From: Arthrobacter sp. Hiyo8
Lineage (GTDB): Bacteria; Actinomycetota; Actinomycetes; Actinomycetales; Micrococcaceae
DNA: 64,000 nucleotides
Assembly (NCBI GenBank): GCA_001549895.1
Contig: AP014719.1
Span: forward strand, 4,634,618 to 4,698,617
Direction: 5' to 3'
Shown piece after piece: positions 21,054-30,820 of the stretch. Each line of letters starts with the position of its first letter. Position 1 is the first letter of the stretch. The translations under genes and the position numbers were made by a program. The notes beneath the pieces were generated by a model that had not been told where the DNA came from, ran no database searches, and saw nothing but the letters and a program-made list of their open reading frames with translations.

Positions 21054-21624
21054 GTGAGCAAGAATCCGGGACTGACCGTCCTCGCAGGCCCCACTGCCGT
21101 TGGCAAGGGAACAGTATCCACGTATATCCGGGACAATTACCCGAGGTCTGGCTGTCGGTTTCAGCCACCACCCGCGCACCGCGGCCGGGGGAGAAGGACG
21201 GTGTCCACTACTACTTCAAGTCCGCCGAAGAATTCGACGCACTCGTTGCGGACGGCCAGTTGCTTGAGTGGGCCGTCGTCCACGGAAAGAACCGCTACGG
21301 CACGCTCCGCAGCACCGTGGACGCCGCCATCGCCGAAGGCAGGTCCGTGCTGTTGGAGATCGATCTGCAGGGCGCCCGCCAGGTCAAGGCGGCAGTTCCG
21401 GACGCCAACTTCGTGTTCCTCGCTCCGCCCAGCTGGACGAAATGGTCCGCCGCTTGGTGGGCCGTGGCACCGAAACCCCGGAGGAACAGCAGCGACGGCT
21501 GGAAACCGCTAAACTGGAACTTGCCGCTGAACCGGAGTTTGACCACACCGTCATCAATGACGACGTACGCCGGGCAGCGGACGAGCTTGTTTCACTCATG
21601 GGGCTTACCCCGCACCAGCGCTAA
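21054..21624 (+). CDS. gmk: Guanylate kinase (two frameshifts)
   Basis: It phosphorylates GMP to GDP. P-loop GPTAVGKGTVS; the GMP-binding TTRAPRPGEKDGVHYYF region and the LLEIDLQGARQVK strand are all visible. The frame breaks at CCC 21140-21142 and near 21435 (TGGGAC read as TGGAC); one base each gives 190 residues, normal for the family. The GTG start follows GAAGGA. Confidence 0.92.
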
Positions 21625-21663
21625 GCGCTAGCACTTGTCAGCCCGTTAGAATTTGGAGAATTC

Positions 21664-21924
21664 GTGTCCACGAACCTTGAAGGCATCATCAACCCGCCGA
21701 TCGACGAGCTGCTTGCTGCTGCCGATTCAAAGTACGGCCTGGTGATTTTCGGTGCCAAGCGCGCGCGCCAGATCAACGCGTACTACGCCCAGCTGCACGA
21801 GGGCCTCTTCGAGTACGTTGGCCCGCTGGTCGACACCAAGCTGAACGAGAAGTCGCTTTCCATCGCCCTGCGCGAGATCAACGAAGGCCTGCTGGTTTCC
21901 ACGCCCATCGAGCCCGCAGAGTAA
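21664..21924 (+). CDS. rpoZ: DNA-directed RNA polymerase omega subunit
   Basis: 86 residues from GTG 21664 (TTGGAG upstream). The omega signature KYGLVIFGAKRARQINAYY and the ending EKSLSIALREINEGLL are present. Omega binds the beta' subunit and aids polymerase assembly. It lies between gmk and coaBC, the usual bacterial order. Confidence 0.93.
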   Translation: MSTNLEGIINPPIDELLAAADSKYGLVIFGAKRARQINAYYAQLHEGLFEYVGPLVDTKLNEKSLSIALREINEGLLVSTPIEPAE

Positions 21925-21950
21925 ACAGACTGCCTGTTGACGGAGGTCAC

Positions 21951-23197
21951 GTGCGCATAGTCCTCGGAGTCGGGGGAGGGATCGCAGCCTACAAGGTTGC
22001 ATCGCTCCTCCGGCTTTTTACTGAAGCCGGACACAACGTCACGGTCATTCCCACGGAGGCCGCCATCCGCTTTGTCGGCGTGGCTACGTGGGAGGCCCTC
22101 TCGGGCAATCCGGTGAGCAACAGCGTCTTTGACGACGTCGAGAAGGTCAACCACGTCCGCCTCGGCCATGAAGCGGATCTCATTGTGGTCGCCCCGGCAA
22201 CTGCCGACCTGCTGGCCAAGGCGGCAACCGGCCAAGCGGGAGATCTGCTCACCAACACACTGCTCATGGCGCATGGTCCGGTGCTTTTCGCTCCGGCGAT
22301 GCACACCGAAATGTGGCACAACCAAGCCACCCAGGCGAATGTGGAAACACTGCGCAGCAGGGCATCACCGTCCTGGAACCCGCGGTGGGCCGTCTGACAG
22401 GAGCGGATTCCGGGCCGGGCAGGCTGCCCGAGCCGGAAGCGATCTTCGCGGCCGCCATGGCTTTGGTCGACGCCTCCTCGCCCTCAACTCCGCTTGCTGG
22501 ACCCAAACCCCTGGCAGGGCGCACCATCACGATTTCCGCGGGCGGCACCCGGGAAGCCCTGGATCCGGTCCGTTTCCTTGGGAACAGGTCTTCCGGCAAG
22601 CAGGGTGTTGCGCTGGCCGCCGCGGCCCTTGACGCAGGAGCCCACGTGAGGTTTCTCGCTGCCCACATGGACGTCCAGGCACCTGCCGGCGTCGAACTGG
22701 TCCAGGTTGAATCCGCACTGGAGCTCCGTGACGCCGCGCTGGAAGCCGCCGTCGGCTCCGACGTCGTGATCATGGCCGCGGCTGTCGCGGATTTCCGTCC
22801 TGCCGAGGTTTCAGACACGAAAATCAAGAAGGTCAACGGCAACGACGCCCCCGTGGTGCGCCTCGTGCAGAACCCGGACATCCTGCATGAACTGGTAGTG
22901 CGCCGCGACGCCGCGGCATCCACGCAGTTGATCATCGGGTTTGCGGCCGAAACCGGGGACGAAGACGGCGACGTCCTGGAACACGCCACCGCCAAGCTCA
23001 AACGCAAAGGCTGCGACCTTTTGGTGGTCAACCAGGTCGGCGTTGGGCGAGTGTTCGGCCAGGACCAGAATTCTGTGATCATTCTCTCCGGCCATGGCGC
23101 GGCGCCGCAGTCGGCGGCGGGTTCCAAATCCGACGTCGCGGCCGCTGTCATTGACCGAATCAGCACTGAACTAAGCCGAGTACGCCCGGCCACGTAG
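21951..23197 (+). CDS. coaBC: Bifunctional phosphopantothenoylcysteine decarboxylase / synthetase (one frameshift)
   Basis: Two steps of coenzyme A synthesis. The CoaC half has GVGGGIAAYKVASLLR, the His in HVRLGHEADLIVVAPATAD, and FAPAMHTEMWHN. The CoaB half has SAGGTREALDPVRFLGNRSSGKQG and an MAAAVADFRP loop. A missing G at 22360-22362 breaks the frame between the halves; the corrected length is 415 residues. The start is GTG 21951. Confidence 0.93.
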
Positions 23198-23288
23198 GCG
23201 CCGGCGAGGCTCATTTCCTGGCTGGTCCATCCTTAGCATAGGGACATACGGCGGAAGCCGGCCGCCCCCAACCGAGTAAGGTAGTCGA

Positions 23289-24517
23289 GTGACTTTACCG
23301 CTGCACCATGAATCCCACGGCACCCCGTCCAAGCTCCGGCTCTTCACCTCGGAGTCGGTTACGGAAGGGCACCCGGACAAAATCTGCGACCAGATCAGCG
23401 ACGCCATCCTTGATGCGCTCCTGGCGGCAGACCCTGAGTCGCGCGTGGCTGTTGAAACCATGGCCACCACGGGCTTGGTGCATGTAGCCGGTGAAGTCAC
23501 GACGGACGCGTATGTTGAAATCCCGCAGATCGTCCGCGAGACCATCCTCGGAATAGGGTACGACTCGTCGGCCAATGGCTTCGACGGCGCCCGTTGCGGC
23601 GTGTCTGTCTCCATCGGACAGCAGTCCAACGACATCGCCGGCGGCGTCTTCAATTCGCTCGAAGCCCGCGAAGGCCGCCAGGAGGACGACTACGACCTTC
23701 AGGGCGCCGGTGACCAGGGCATCATGTTCGGCTACGCGAGCGATGAGACCCGTCCTATATGCCGACGCCCATTTGGCTCGCACACCGCCTTTCGGAGCGC
23801 CTTACCGAAGTCCGCAAGAGCGGCGAACTGGCCTACTTGCGCCCCGACGGCAAGACCCAGGTGACGGTCGGCTACGACCGTGACCGTCCGGTTTCCGTTG
23901 AAACGGTGGTTATCTCCAGCCAGCACGCAGAGGGAACCCACCTCGATCTCTTGCGCGCCGATCTCGCCTCGCACGTGATCGACCCCGTCCTGGCTGCGGC
24001 CAACCTGGATATCTCCCACGTCGCGAATATCCTGAATCCCGCCGGCGCCTTCGTCATCGGCGGTCCCGTCGGCGATGCCGGGCTGACAGGCCGCAAGATC
24101 ATCGTTGATACGTACGGCGGCATGGCCCGCCACGGTGGCGGTGCCTTCTCCGGCAAGGATCCGTCGAAGGTGGACCGCTCGGCGGCCTACGCGATGCGCT
24201 GGGTAGCAAAGAACGTTGTGGCAGCAGGCTTGGCCAAGCGGGCCGAAATCCAGATCGCCTACGCGATCGGCCAGGCACGTCCGGTGGGTACCTACGTGGA
24301 AACCTTTGGTACCGAGAGTGTCGACCCGGCCAAGATCAGCGAAGCGATTGCGGAGATCTTCGACCTCCGTCCGCGCGCCATCATTGACGCCCTCGACCTC
24401 AAGCGCCCCATCTACGCCAAGACGGCGGCGCATGGCCACTTCGGCCGCGACGAGCCGGATTTCACGTGGGAACGATTGGACCGCGTGGACGAATTGAAGG
24501 AATTCTTCAACGCCTGA
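23289..24517 (+). CDS. metK: S-adenosylmethionine synthase (one frameshift)
   Basis: It makes SAM from methionine and ATP. Motifs: FTSESVTEGHPDKICDQISD, the GAGDQGIMFGYA signature, and the P-loop-like GGAFSGKDPSKVDRSAAY. The frame breaks at CC 23754-23755 inside DETRPYMPTPIWL; one C restores 409 residues. GTG 23289 gives the normal N-terminus. The 91-base upstream gap shows no riboswitch that I can recognise. Confidence 0.94.
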
Positions 24518-24610
24518 AACGGCTTGCCCGTGCCGGCCGGAATCCGGAATTGTCGGTGGGGCCTGCTTGGATTGGACGAAGGCATCCGGCACTCCAGGGA
24601 GGTGACAAGC

Positions 24611-26754
24611 ATGAGCGATGGTTCGTTGCTTCCGTTTGCCATGGTGTCGTCTTCGCCGGCCCGTCAGCCGTCCTTGCTCCAAGGCTTCCCCTCGCGCGGG
24701 AACGACGTCGGCGGACCGCCGCTCGCGGCGAGCAACCCGGTGGCGCGGGTCTTGATCGAATCATCCTTGCTGCATCTCGACAGGCCTTTGACTACAGTGT
24801 CCCGGCCGAGTTGGAGGGGACGGCCCTGGCAGGCGTCCGGGTCAAAGTCCGCTTCAGCGGCCAGGAACTCAGCGGCTACGTCCTGGAGCGCATGGAATCG
24901 TCGGAAGCCGGGCATGCCCTGACTCCCCTTCTCAAGGTGGTTTCAGCCGTCCCGGTGCTGACTCCGGCGTTGCTGGACCTTGCCACGAGTGTCGCGGCCC
25001 GCTACGCCGGAACGCGCAGCGATGTCCTCCGGACCGCCATTCCGCCCCGCGTCGCGCGGCTGGAGAAGCTGCTCCTGTCCGGCGATTCCCTTTCGGACGA
25101 GCCGGCCACCCCTGCCGAACACACCGAGGCGCCCCAGGGCATCCCGTCCCAGGGCTCGGCCTCGCAGGCGCACGCGGCGTGGGCTTCCTACACCAACGGA
25201 GCGCCATACTTGCAACACCTGGCCGGGGTGGCTCACCCCGCGCGGTCTTGACGGCAACGCAGGTTTTGGAACCGCAGGCTGGCCCGAGCTCGTGGCATCC
25301 GCGGTGGCGGCAGTCCGCTCCTCAGGGCGGGGCGCCGTCGTCGTCGTTCCCGACTATCGTGATCTCGACCGCATGGAGGCGGCACTGCGCGCTGTCCTGC
25401 CACCAGGAGACGTCGCGCGGCTGACGGCCGACGACGGCCAGACGCCGCGGTACCGGAGCTACCTCCGGCTCCTCAGCGGCGCGGCACAGGTGGCTGTCGG
25501 CACCCGCTCCGCCGCGTACGCTCCGGTGCAGGACCTTGGCCTCGTGGTGTGCTGGGACGACGGCGACGACCTCCACATTGACCAGCGCGCTCCCTACGCC
25601 ACACCAGGGAAATCCTGCTCTTGCGTTCCGAACAGGAATCAGCGGCGTGCCTCATGGCTGCGCATAGCCGCAGCACCGAGCTTCAACGGCTCGTTGAGGG
25701 CGGGTGGGCCGTGCCGGTGGAAGCTCCCCGGCAAGTGGTCCGCGCCAGGACGCCCCGGGTGCTCAATACGGCTGACAGCTTCGAGCAGGAGCACGACCCC
25801 TTGGCGAAGATCGCACGATTGCCCGGCGCCGCCTGGCGGGCCGCCAAAGAGGGACTGGAACGCGGCCCGTCCTGGTGCAGGTGGCCCGGGCCGGCTACGC
25901 CCCCTCCCTTGTCTGCGAGGAGTGCCGCGAAACCGCCAGGTGCAACAACTGCCAGGGACCCCTCGCAATCGCCGGACAATCGGCCCTGCCGCAGTGCCGC
26001 TGGTGCTCCACGCCGGCCCCGGAATGGCGTTGCCGGCATTGCGGCGCAGGCCGCCTTCGCAGAGGAGCAGCCGGTGTGCTGCGGACAGCGGAAGAACTGG
26101 GCAGGGCTTTTCCAGGCAAGGCTGTGGTGACATCGTCGGGAGACCAAGTCAAAGCCACAGTGTCCGATGCCCGCGCCCTGGTGGTGGCGACCGTGGGGCT
26201 GAGCCGATGGCAGCCGGCGGCTACGCAGCGGCGCTGCTCCTGGATGGCAATTCGCTCCTGCGCAGGGAAAACCTGCGCGCCGGGGAGGACACCGTTCGGC
26301 GATGGTTCAATGCCGCGGCCCTCGTGCGGCCCGCGAACGAAGGCGGGCTCGTCGTTGTCACCGCAGACGACACCGCCGCGACAGGTGCCCTGCTGCGCTG
26401 GGACCCGCTGGATATGCCTCCCGAGAACTGGCACTGCGGCAGGAACTCCAGTTACCGCCCGCCGTGCGGATCGCCTCAGTGACGGGCAAGCGGGCCGACG
26501 TCGTGTATTTCACCGAAAGCCTGGCCGACACCATCCAGCTCCGCACTGCGGGCCCAGCGCCGGTCTCCCTTGCACTATCGGCGCAGCGCGCTTCAGGGCG
26601 GGACGACGATCCGGACGTCCGGACGCTGATCTTCATTCCCTATGCACAAGCAGTTGTTGCCACCCGTTCCATGAGGGCCGTCAAAGCCGCCAGTGCGGCG
26701 AAGCGCACCTCAGGACCGGTGCAACTGCGGCTCGACGGCGTCGACGTCCTCTAG
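24611..26754 (+). CDS. priA: Probable replication restart protein PriA (seven frameshifts)
   Basis: Corrected length 716 residues. The N-terminal DNA-binding domain reads VARVLIESSLLHLDRPFDYSVP; the zinc-binding cysteine cluster is clear (CEECRETARCNNC...CRWCSTPAPEWRCRHCG). No GxGKT Walker A is present where E. coli PriA has one (LTATQGFGTAGWPEL instead), the known condition of actinobacterial PriA, which is thought to lack helicase activity. Breaks lie near 24785, 25226, 25262, 25600, 25867, 26196 and 26421, all in G/C runs. The start is ATG 24611. It follows metK as in relatives. Confidence 0.85.
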
Positions 26755-26759
26755 CGTCC

Positions 26760-27843
26760 TCAGCGCCGTTTGCGGCTCCGCATCGCAACGATCTCTTCGG
26801 CCACCGCCAGCAGTTGGCGCGCAGACTCGTCCCAATTGAAATCAGCCGCGCGTTCCACGGAGCGGCGCGACCGTGCCTGCCACAATTTGCCGTCTTCAAG
26901 GGCCTTGACCGCTGCGGCGAACTCGCCGGGCGATTCGGGGTGTACGTAGCTCACGGCGTCCCCGCCGACCTCACGGAAGATGGGGGTGTCGCTGGCGATC
27001 ACGGGAGTGCCAAGTGCCATCGCCTCGACCAGGGGCAGCCCGTAACCTTCTGCCTTGGACAGGCTGACGAGGGCGGTGGCCCGGAGCAGGAGGGAATCGT
27101 ATTCGGCATCCGTGACGCCGTTGTGGAACTCGACCTGGGCGCCAGGCGGGACCAGGGCTCCAGCTCCGCACGGCGCTGGGGGGTGATCCTGCTGAGCAGA
27201 TGCAGCGTGAATCCTGGCAAGTCGGCCATTCCCTGGATCATGGTCTCCACGTTTTTGTAGGGCATGAACGAGCCCATGTAGAGCAGGGATTTCTCGGCGC
27301 CGGCTGCGGGATCGCGCGGCTTCTGGCCCGGCTGTGGCGCGTTGCCCACGATCCGGACCGGGCGGCGCGTGAGATTGAACTTCGCCATGAGCGACTCGGT
27401 GGTGTGGCTGATGGTCGCCACGATGTCGGCCCGGTTGAGAAGCAATCGCTGCGGCCAGTAGGCCTTGTGGTAGAGCCGCCAGAGCAGCCGCACGGGTGCG
27501 GGCAGGAAGCCCGGAGGGGCAGGGTGCTCGTAGTAGATGAGGTCGTGCAGGGTCAGGACCAGCCCGTACTTGCGGCCCCAGGTTCCCATGGTCTGCATGG
27601 GGCAGACCACGACGTCGGCACCGAGCTTGTTGACTTCACGCGCCACGAACAGTTCGCGGGGGACAGCGGGCTGCTGATGTGAACGTAGGGGACATCCGGG
27701 AGGAGCGCCAACTGACGCTTGTCACTGATGAGCATGGTGACATCCGCGATCTTGGACGTCGCCGCGATGAGGCTCGATCCGTAGCGGCTGATCCCGTCAT
27801 GATGGTCCGTGCGGGTGAAGCGGGCATCTATGACGATTTTCAC
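26760..27843 (-). CDS. Glycosyltransferase family 4 (two frameshifts)
   Basis: A GT-B enzyme, probably mannosyl/glucosyl-transferring from a nucleotide sugar. The N-terminus MKIVIDARFTRTDHHDGISRY, the central LLYMGSFMPYKNVETMI and the C-terminal SLSKAEGYGLPLVEAMALGT (E-x7-E donor site) are visible. Breaks at 27658-27662 and 27155-27157 are each repaired by one base, giving 361 residues. The GTG start overlaps the stop of the upstream hydrolase by four bases, so they form one operon. Acceptor unknown. Confidence 0.82.
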
Positions 27844-28787
27844 GCGGGGTGTTCCTCCAGGAAACTGCGGATGGCGGCGGCGGCCGGCGCCGGTGTCTCG
27901 TAATGAATCAAATGCCCGACGTCGGGAATCACTTCCAGCGCGCCGTCCGGGAGCATCTCCAGCAGCTTGTGCTGGTCCTTGAGCAGGGCGATCTCGTCTT
28001 TCTCGCCGGCCACCAACAACACAGGAAGGTCCAATTGCCCGGCGACCTCGGCCACATAGCTGGACACCGAAGCCCGGAAAGACTCCAGCAGGCTAGCGCG
28101 GTCGGCGAACGCGGAGAAGTACGCATCGTGCTGGCCATGGACAAAGGCCCGGAGTTCCTTGTCCCGGGTCTTGGCCATCGCGGCGCTCATGACGCGGACA
28201 ACGAGGCGGCTGCGCAAGACGGCGAGTCCAAGCCGGCGCGGGAGCTTGGCGGAGACCTGGTAGTACAGGACCGCGAGCTTGGTCATGAGGCCTTTGGGGC
28301 CCTCAAGCGCGGGGGCGGCGATGGGATTGACCAGGATCAGCGGGCGGATGGCGCCCGGGTTCGCGGCGGCGAAGTGGCTGGCGACGATGGATCCGAAGGA
28401 GTGCCCCAAGAGAACTGTGTCCGCTCCGAGGCCCAAGGCCGCCATGAAACCGGTGATGAACTTCCCGTAGCGTTCCACGGTGTGGGTGTCTCCGGCGAAA
28501 GGCTCCGAGCTGCCAAAGCCGGGAAGGTCGGGCATGATGACGCGCATTTCCGGCAGGTGGTCCACTACGCGGAGCAGGCCGTGGTGGTCGCCGCGGAAGC
28601 CGTGGATGACCAGTATGGTGCGCGTCGCCGGGGTCACCGTGACCGGTTCGTAGCACCAATAGGCGACGTTGCTGCCGTCGAGGTCGATGTCCGAGGCACT
28701 CGTCCTGGAGGCCAAGGCCTTGCTGAAGAACTCCCGTGGGGAGGCTGGTGCGGGTTCGGGGGAGTGGTTGGTGTCCACTTGTTCCAT
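27840..28787 (-). CDS. Alpha/beta hydrolase
   Basis: 315 residues from ATG 28787. The fold elements are clear: oxyanion strand LVIHGFRGDHHG, nucleophile elbow LLGHSFGSIVA (Ser), the acidic residue after LPVLLVAGEKDE, and the catalytic His in PDVGHLIHYE. The substrate is not predictable. It is translationally coupled to the glycosyltransferase, which hints at a role in modifying a glycan or lipid product. Confidence 0.82.
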   Translation of the reverse strand: MEQVDTNHSPEPAPASPREFFSKALASRTSASDIDLDGSNVAYWCYEPVTVTPATRTILVIHGFRGDHHGLLRVVDHLPEMRVIMPDLPGFGSSEPFAGDTHTVERYGKFITGFMAALGLGADTVLLGHSFGSIVASHFAAANPGAIRPLILVNPIAAPALEGPKGLMTKLAVLYYQVSAKLPRRLGLAVLRSRLVVRVMSAAMAKTRDKELRAFVHGQHDAYFSAFADRASLLESFRASVSSYVAEVAGQLDLPVLLVAGEKDEIALLKDQHKLLEMLPDGALEVIPDVGHLIHYETPAPAAAAIRSFLEEHPA

Positions 28788-28797
28788 TCGGCAGGTC

Positions 28798-29679
28798 CTA
28801 GTTGACGTTGTCCGGGTGTGACCCGGTGCGGTGGTGGCGTTCGAGGGCGGCCAAGCCATCCATGTCGTCGGCATCAAGCTCGAAGCCGAAGACGTCGAAG
28901 TTCTCCTGGATGCGTGCCGCGGTACTGGCTTTGGGAATCACGATATTTCCGAGCTGGAGGTGCCAGCGGATGATGATTTGGGCAGGTGTCTTTCCATATT
29001 TATCCGCGAGAGCACTGACTGCCGGATCCTGGAGGACCTGGCCACGCCCCAACGGGCTCCACGCCTCCGTGCGGATGCGCAACTGCTCGTGGAGGGTCCG
29101 GAGCCTGGTCTGCTGCAACCACGGGTGCAGCTCGATCTGGTTCACCGCAGGAACCACTTCGGCTTTTTGCATGAGCGCTTCGAGGTGGGCCGGCTGGAAG
29201 TTGGAGACGCCGATCGCGCGCACCCGGCCCTCACGGTACAGGGTTTCCATTGCCCGGTAGCTCTCCTGGAACAATCCACGGCCAGCGCAAGGCCAATGGA
29301 TCAGGTACAGGTCGACGTAGTCGAGGCCGAGATTGGCCATGGAGGTATCGAAGGCGCGCAGCGTGGAGTCGTACCCCTGGTCGTCGTTCCAGAGCTTGGT
29401 GGTGACAAAGACGTCTTCGCGGGAGAGGCCGTGAGTTCCTTCCCCGGAGCCTCCCGTGTTGCTGTCGATGCCGGGCGGGGGTGTGACCGCACTGCCGATG
29501 CCGCGTCCGACCCCGGTCTCGTTGCCGTACATGGACGCTGTATCGAAATGCCTGTAGCCGGCGCCCAGCGCAGTGGCGACCAAAGAAGTGGCATCCGCCG
29601 GCGGCACCTTGTAGAGCCCGAACCCCAACTGGTCAATCAAGACACCATTGTTGAGACTGAGCCTAGGCGAGGGTTTCAT
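28798..29679 (-). CDS. Aldo/keto reductase
   Basis: 293 residues from ATG 29679 (a TTG six bases upstream is possible). The AKR tetrad is visible: Asp and Tyr in HFDTASMYGNE, Lys in VFVTTKLWND, His in DLYLIHWPC. The NADP-binding end IPKASTAARIQENFDVF is present. It carries an insertion of about 20 residues (TPPPGIDSNTGGSGEGTHG) after the active-site Tyr region, unusual for this family. It starts only 10 bases downstream of no other gene and lies in the same direction as the hydrolase. Confidence 0.85.
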   Translation of the reverse strand: MKPSPRLSLNNGVLIDQLGFGLYKVPPADATSLVATALGAGYRHFDTASMYGNETGVGRGIGSAVTPPPGIDSNTGGSGEGTHGLSREDVFVTTKLWNDDQGYDSTLRAFDTSMANLGLDYVDLYLIHWPCAGRGLFQESYRAMETLYREGRVRAIGVSNFQPAHLEALMQKAEVVPAVNQIELHPWLQQTRLRTLHEQLRIRTEAWSPLGRGQVLQDPAVSALADKYGKTPAQIIIRWHLQLGNIVIPKASTAARIQENFDVFGFELDADDMDGLAALERHHRTGSHPDNVN

Positions 29680-29733
29680 AGCCAAGACTCTACCTACCTC
29701 GATGCCGGGAATGTTTCAGGGTCCTTCAATTAT

Positions 29734-30696
29734 TCAGGAAGGGCTGCCGAAACTGACCAGGCGCTTCGCCGTGGCCTCGTCCAGGATCAGATCTGTTGCC
29801 AGTTTCGCTTCGAGTGCTCCACGAAGCCCGTTGATCTTGGATGCACCAGAGACGACGCAGATCCGGCGACGCACCTGCCGTAGTTGCTCGTGGCTTGGGC
29901 CTGTTGACCGCTCGTTGAGGGTGATGCCGTCGGAAGAGCCGTCGGCGCGGAAAAAGACGGTGGCAACGTCGCCCACGACGTCCGAGCTGGCCAACAAGTT
30001 CAAGTCCGTTTCATCGAGGTACCCACCTGCGTAGACGTGGCTGGGGTAGTCCGAATGCACCGAGCCGACACCGAAGATGGCGATGCTCATCCTGGCTTGC
30101 AGATCGAGCACGCGTTGGACGCTGCGCTCATTCCACATGGCGGTCTTCGTGGAGGCATGGTCGAAGAAGGCGGGCACCGGGAACTGTTCCACCCGCGCAC
30201 CAAAGGCGATGCCGAAACGGCGCATGATGTCGCTGGCATAAGTAATGCCGGTGGTCTGCATGTTGCCGGCGCCGTTGAGCTGCACGATGGTGCTGCCGTG
30301 CGTGATCTTGCGTGTCAGGTGCCTGCTGACGGCACTGATGGTGGCACCCCAGGCCACGCCGATGATGGCGTTGGAATCCACCAGGGGACCAATGGTCTTT
30401 GCCGCCTGCGTCGCCACCCGGTCAAGGGTTTCCGCCTCGTTCAAGGTGTCCAGGACGGGCACCACGTGCACATCGACCCCGTAGTGGTTGCGGATCATGC
30501 GCTCCAGTTCAGGGGCGGAATCCAGGGGACTGCGGATCTGGATCTGGACCAGTCCCGACTCGCGGGCCGAAGACAGCAAGCGGGAAACGGTTGACCGCGA
30601 GGTCCGAAGCTCGCGGGCAATGGCGTCCATGGTGAGGTCCTGGAGGTAGTACATCTGTGCCGCCCGGAGGGCCTCTGAATGTCGTGATCGTGGCAT
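29734..30696 (-). CDS. SorC/DeoR-type sugar-binding transcriptional regulator
   Basis: 320 residues from ATG 30696 (GTG 30714 is an alternative adding six residues). N-terminal helix-turn-helix MYYLQDLTMDAIARELRTSRSTVSRLLS, then a SorC effector-binding domain (VAWGATISAVSRHL; GIFGVGS-like IAIFGVGSVHSDY). It is transcribed away from glpD with 124 bases between the starts, so control of the glycerol genes by a phosphorylated sugar or glycerol phosphate is a reasonable inference. Confidence 0.85.
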   Translation of the reverse strand: MPRSRHSEALRAAQMYYLQDLTMDAIARELRTSRSTVSRLLSSARESGLVQIQIRSPLDSAPELERMIRNHYGVDVHVVPVLDTLNEAETLDRVATQAAKTIGPLVDSNAIIGVAWGATISAVSRHLTRKITHGSTIVQLNGAGNMQTTGITYASDIMRRFGIAFGARVEQFPVPAFFDHASTKTAMWNERSVQRVLDLQARMSIAIFGVGSVHSDYPSHVYAGGYLDETDLNLLASSDVVGDVATVFFRADGSSDGITLNERSTGPSHEQLRQVRRRICVVSGASKINGLRGALEAKLATDLILDEATAKRLVSFGSPS

Positions 30697-30716
30697 CTCA
30701 ATTCCGTTCTGCACGT

Positions 30717-30769
30717 TTGTGCAACTAGCTTGATTTCATTTTCCATTCCTTCGAAGAATAGTTGTGCAA
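30717..30769. promoter_or_regulatory. Candidate operator pair between the SorC regulator and glpD
   Basis: TTGTGCAA occurs at 30717-30724 and again at 30762-30769, 45 bases start to start, in the divergent promoter region. Both copies are flanked by CTAG/ATAG-like bases. Direct-repeat sites of this kind could be bound by the adjacent regulator. This is seen as a repeat; its function is inferred. Confidence 0.35.
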
Positions 30770-30820
30770 GGTGCGACGTCAAGTGATGCAGCGCATACAC
30801 CAAAGCCCAAGGGAGCAGTT

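Noticed and set aside
23198..23288. SAM riboswitch upstream of metK
   Set aside because: The gap is only 91 bases and I could not find the paired elements of SAM-I or SAM-IV.
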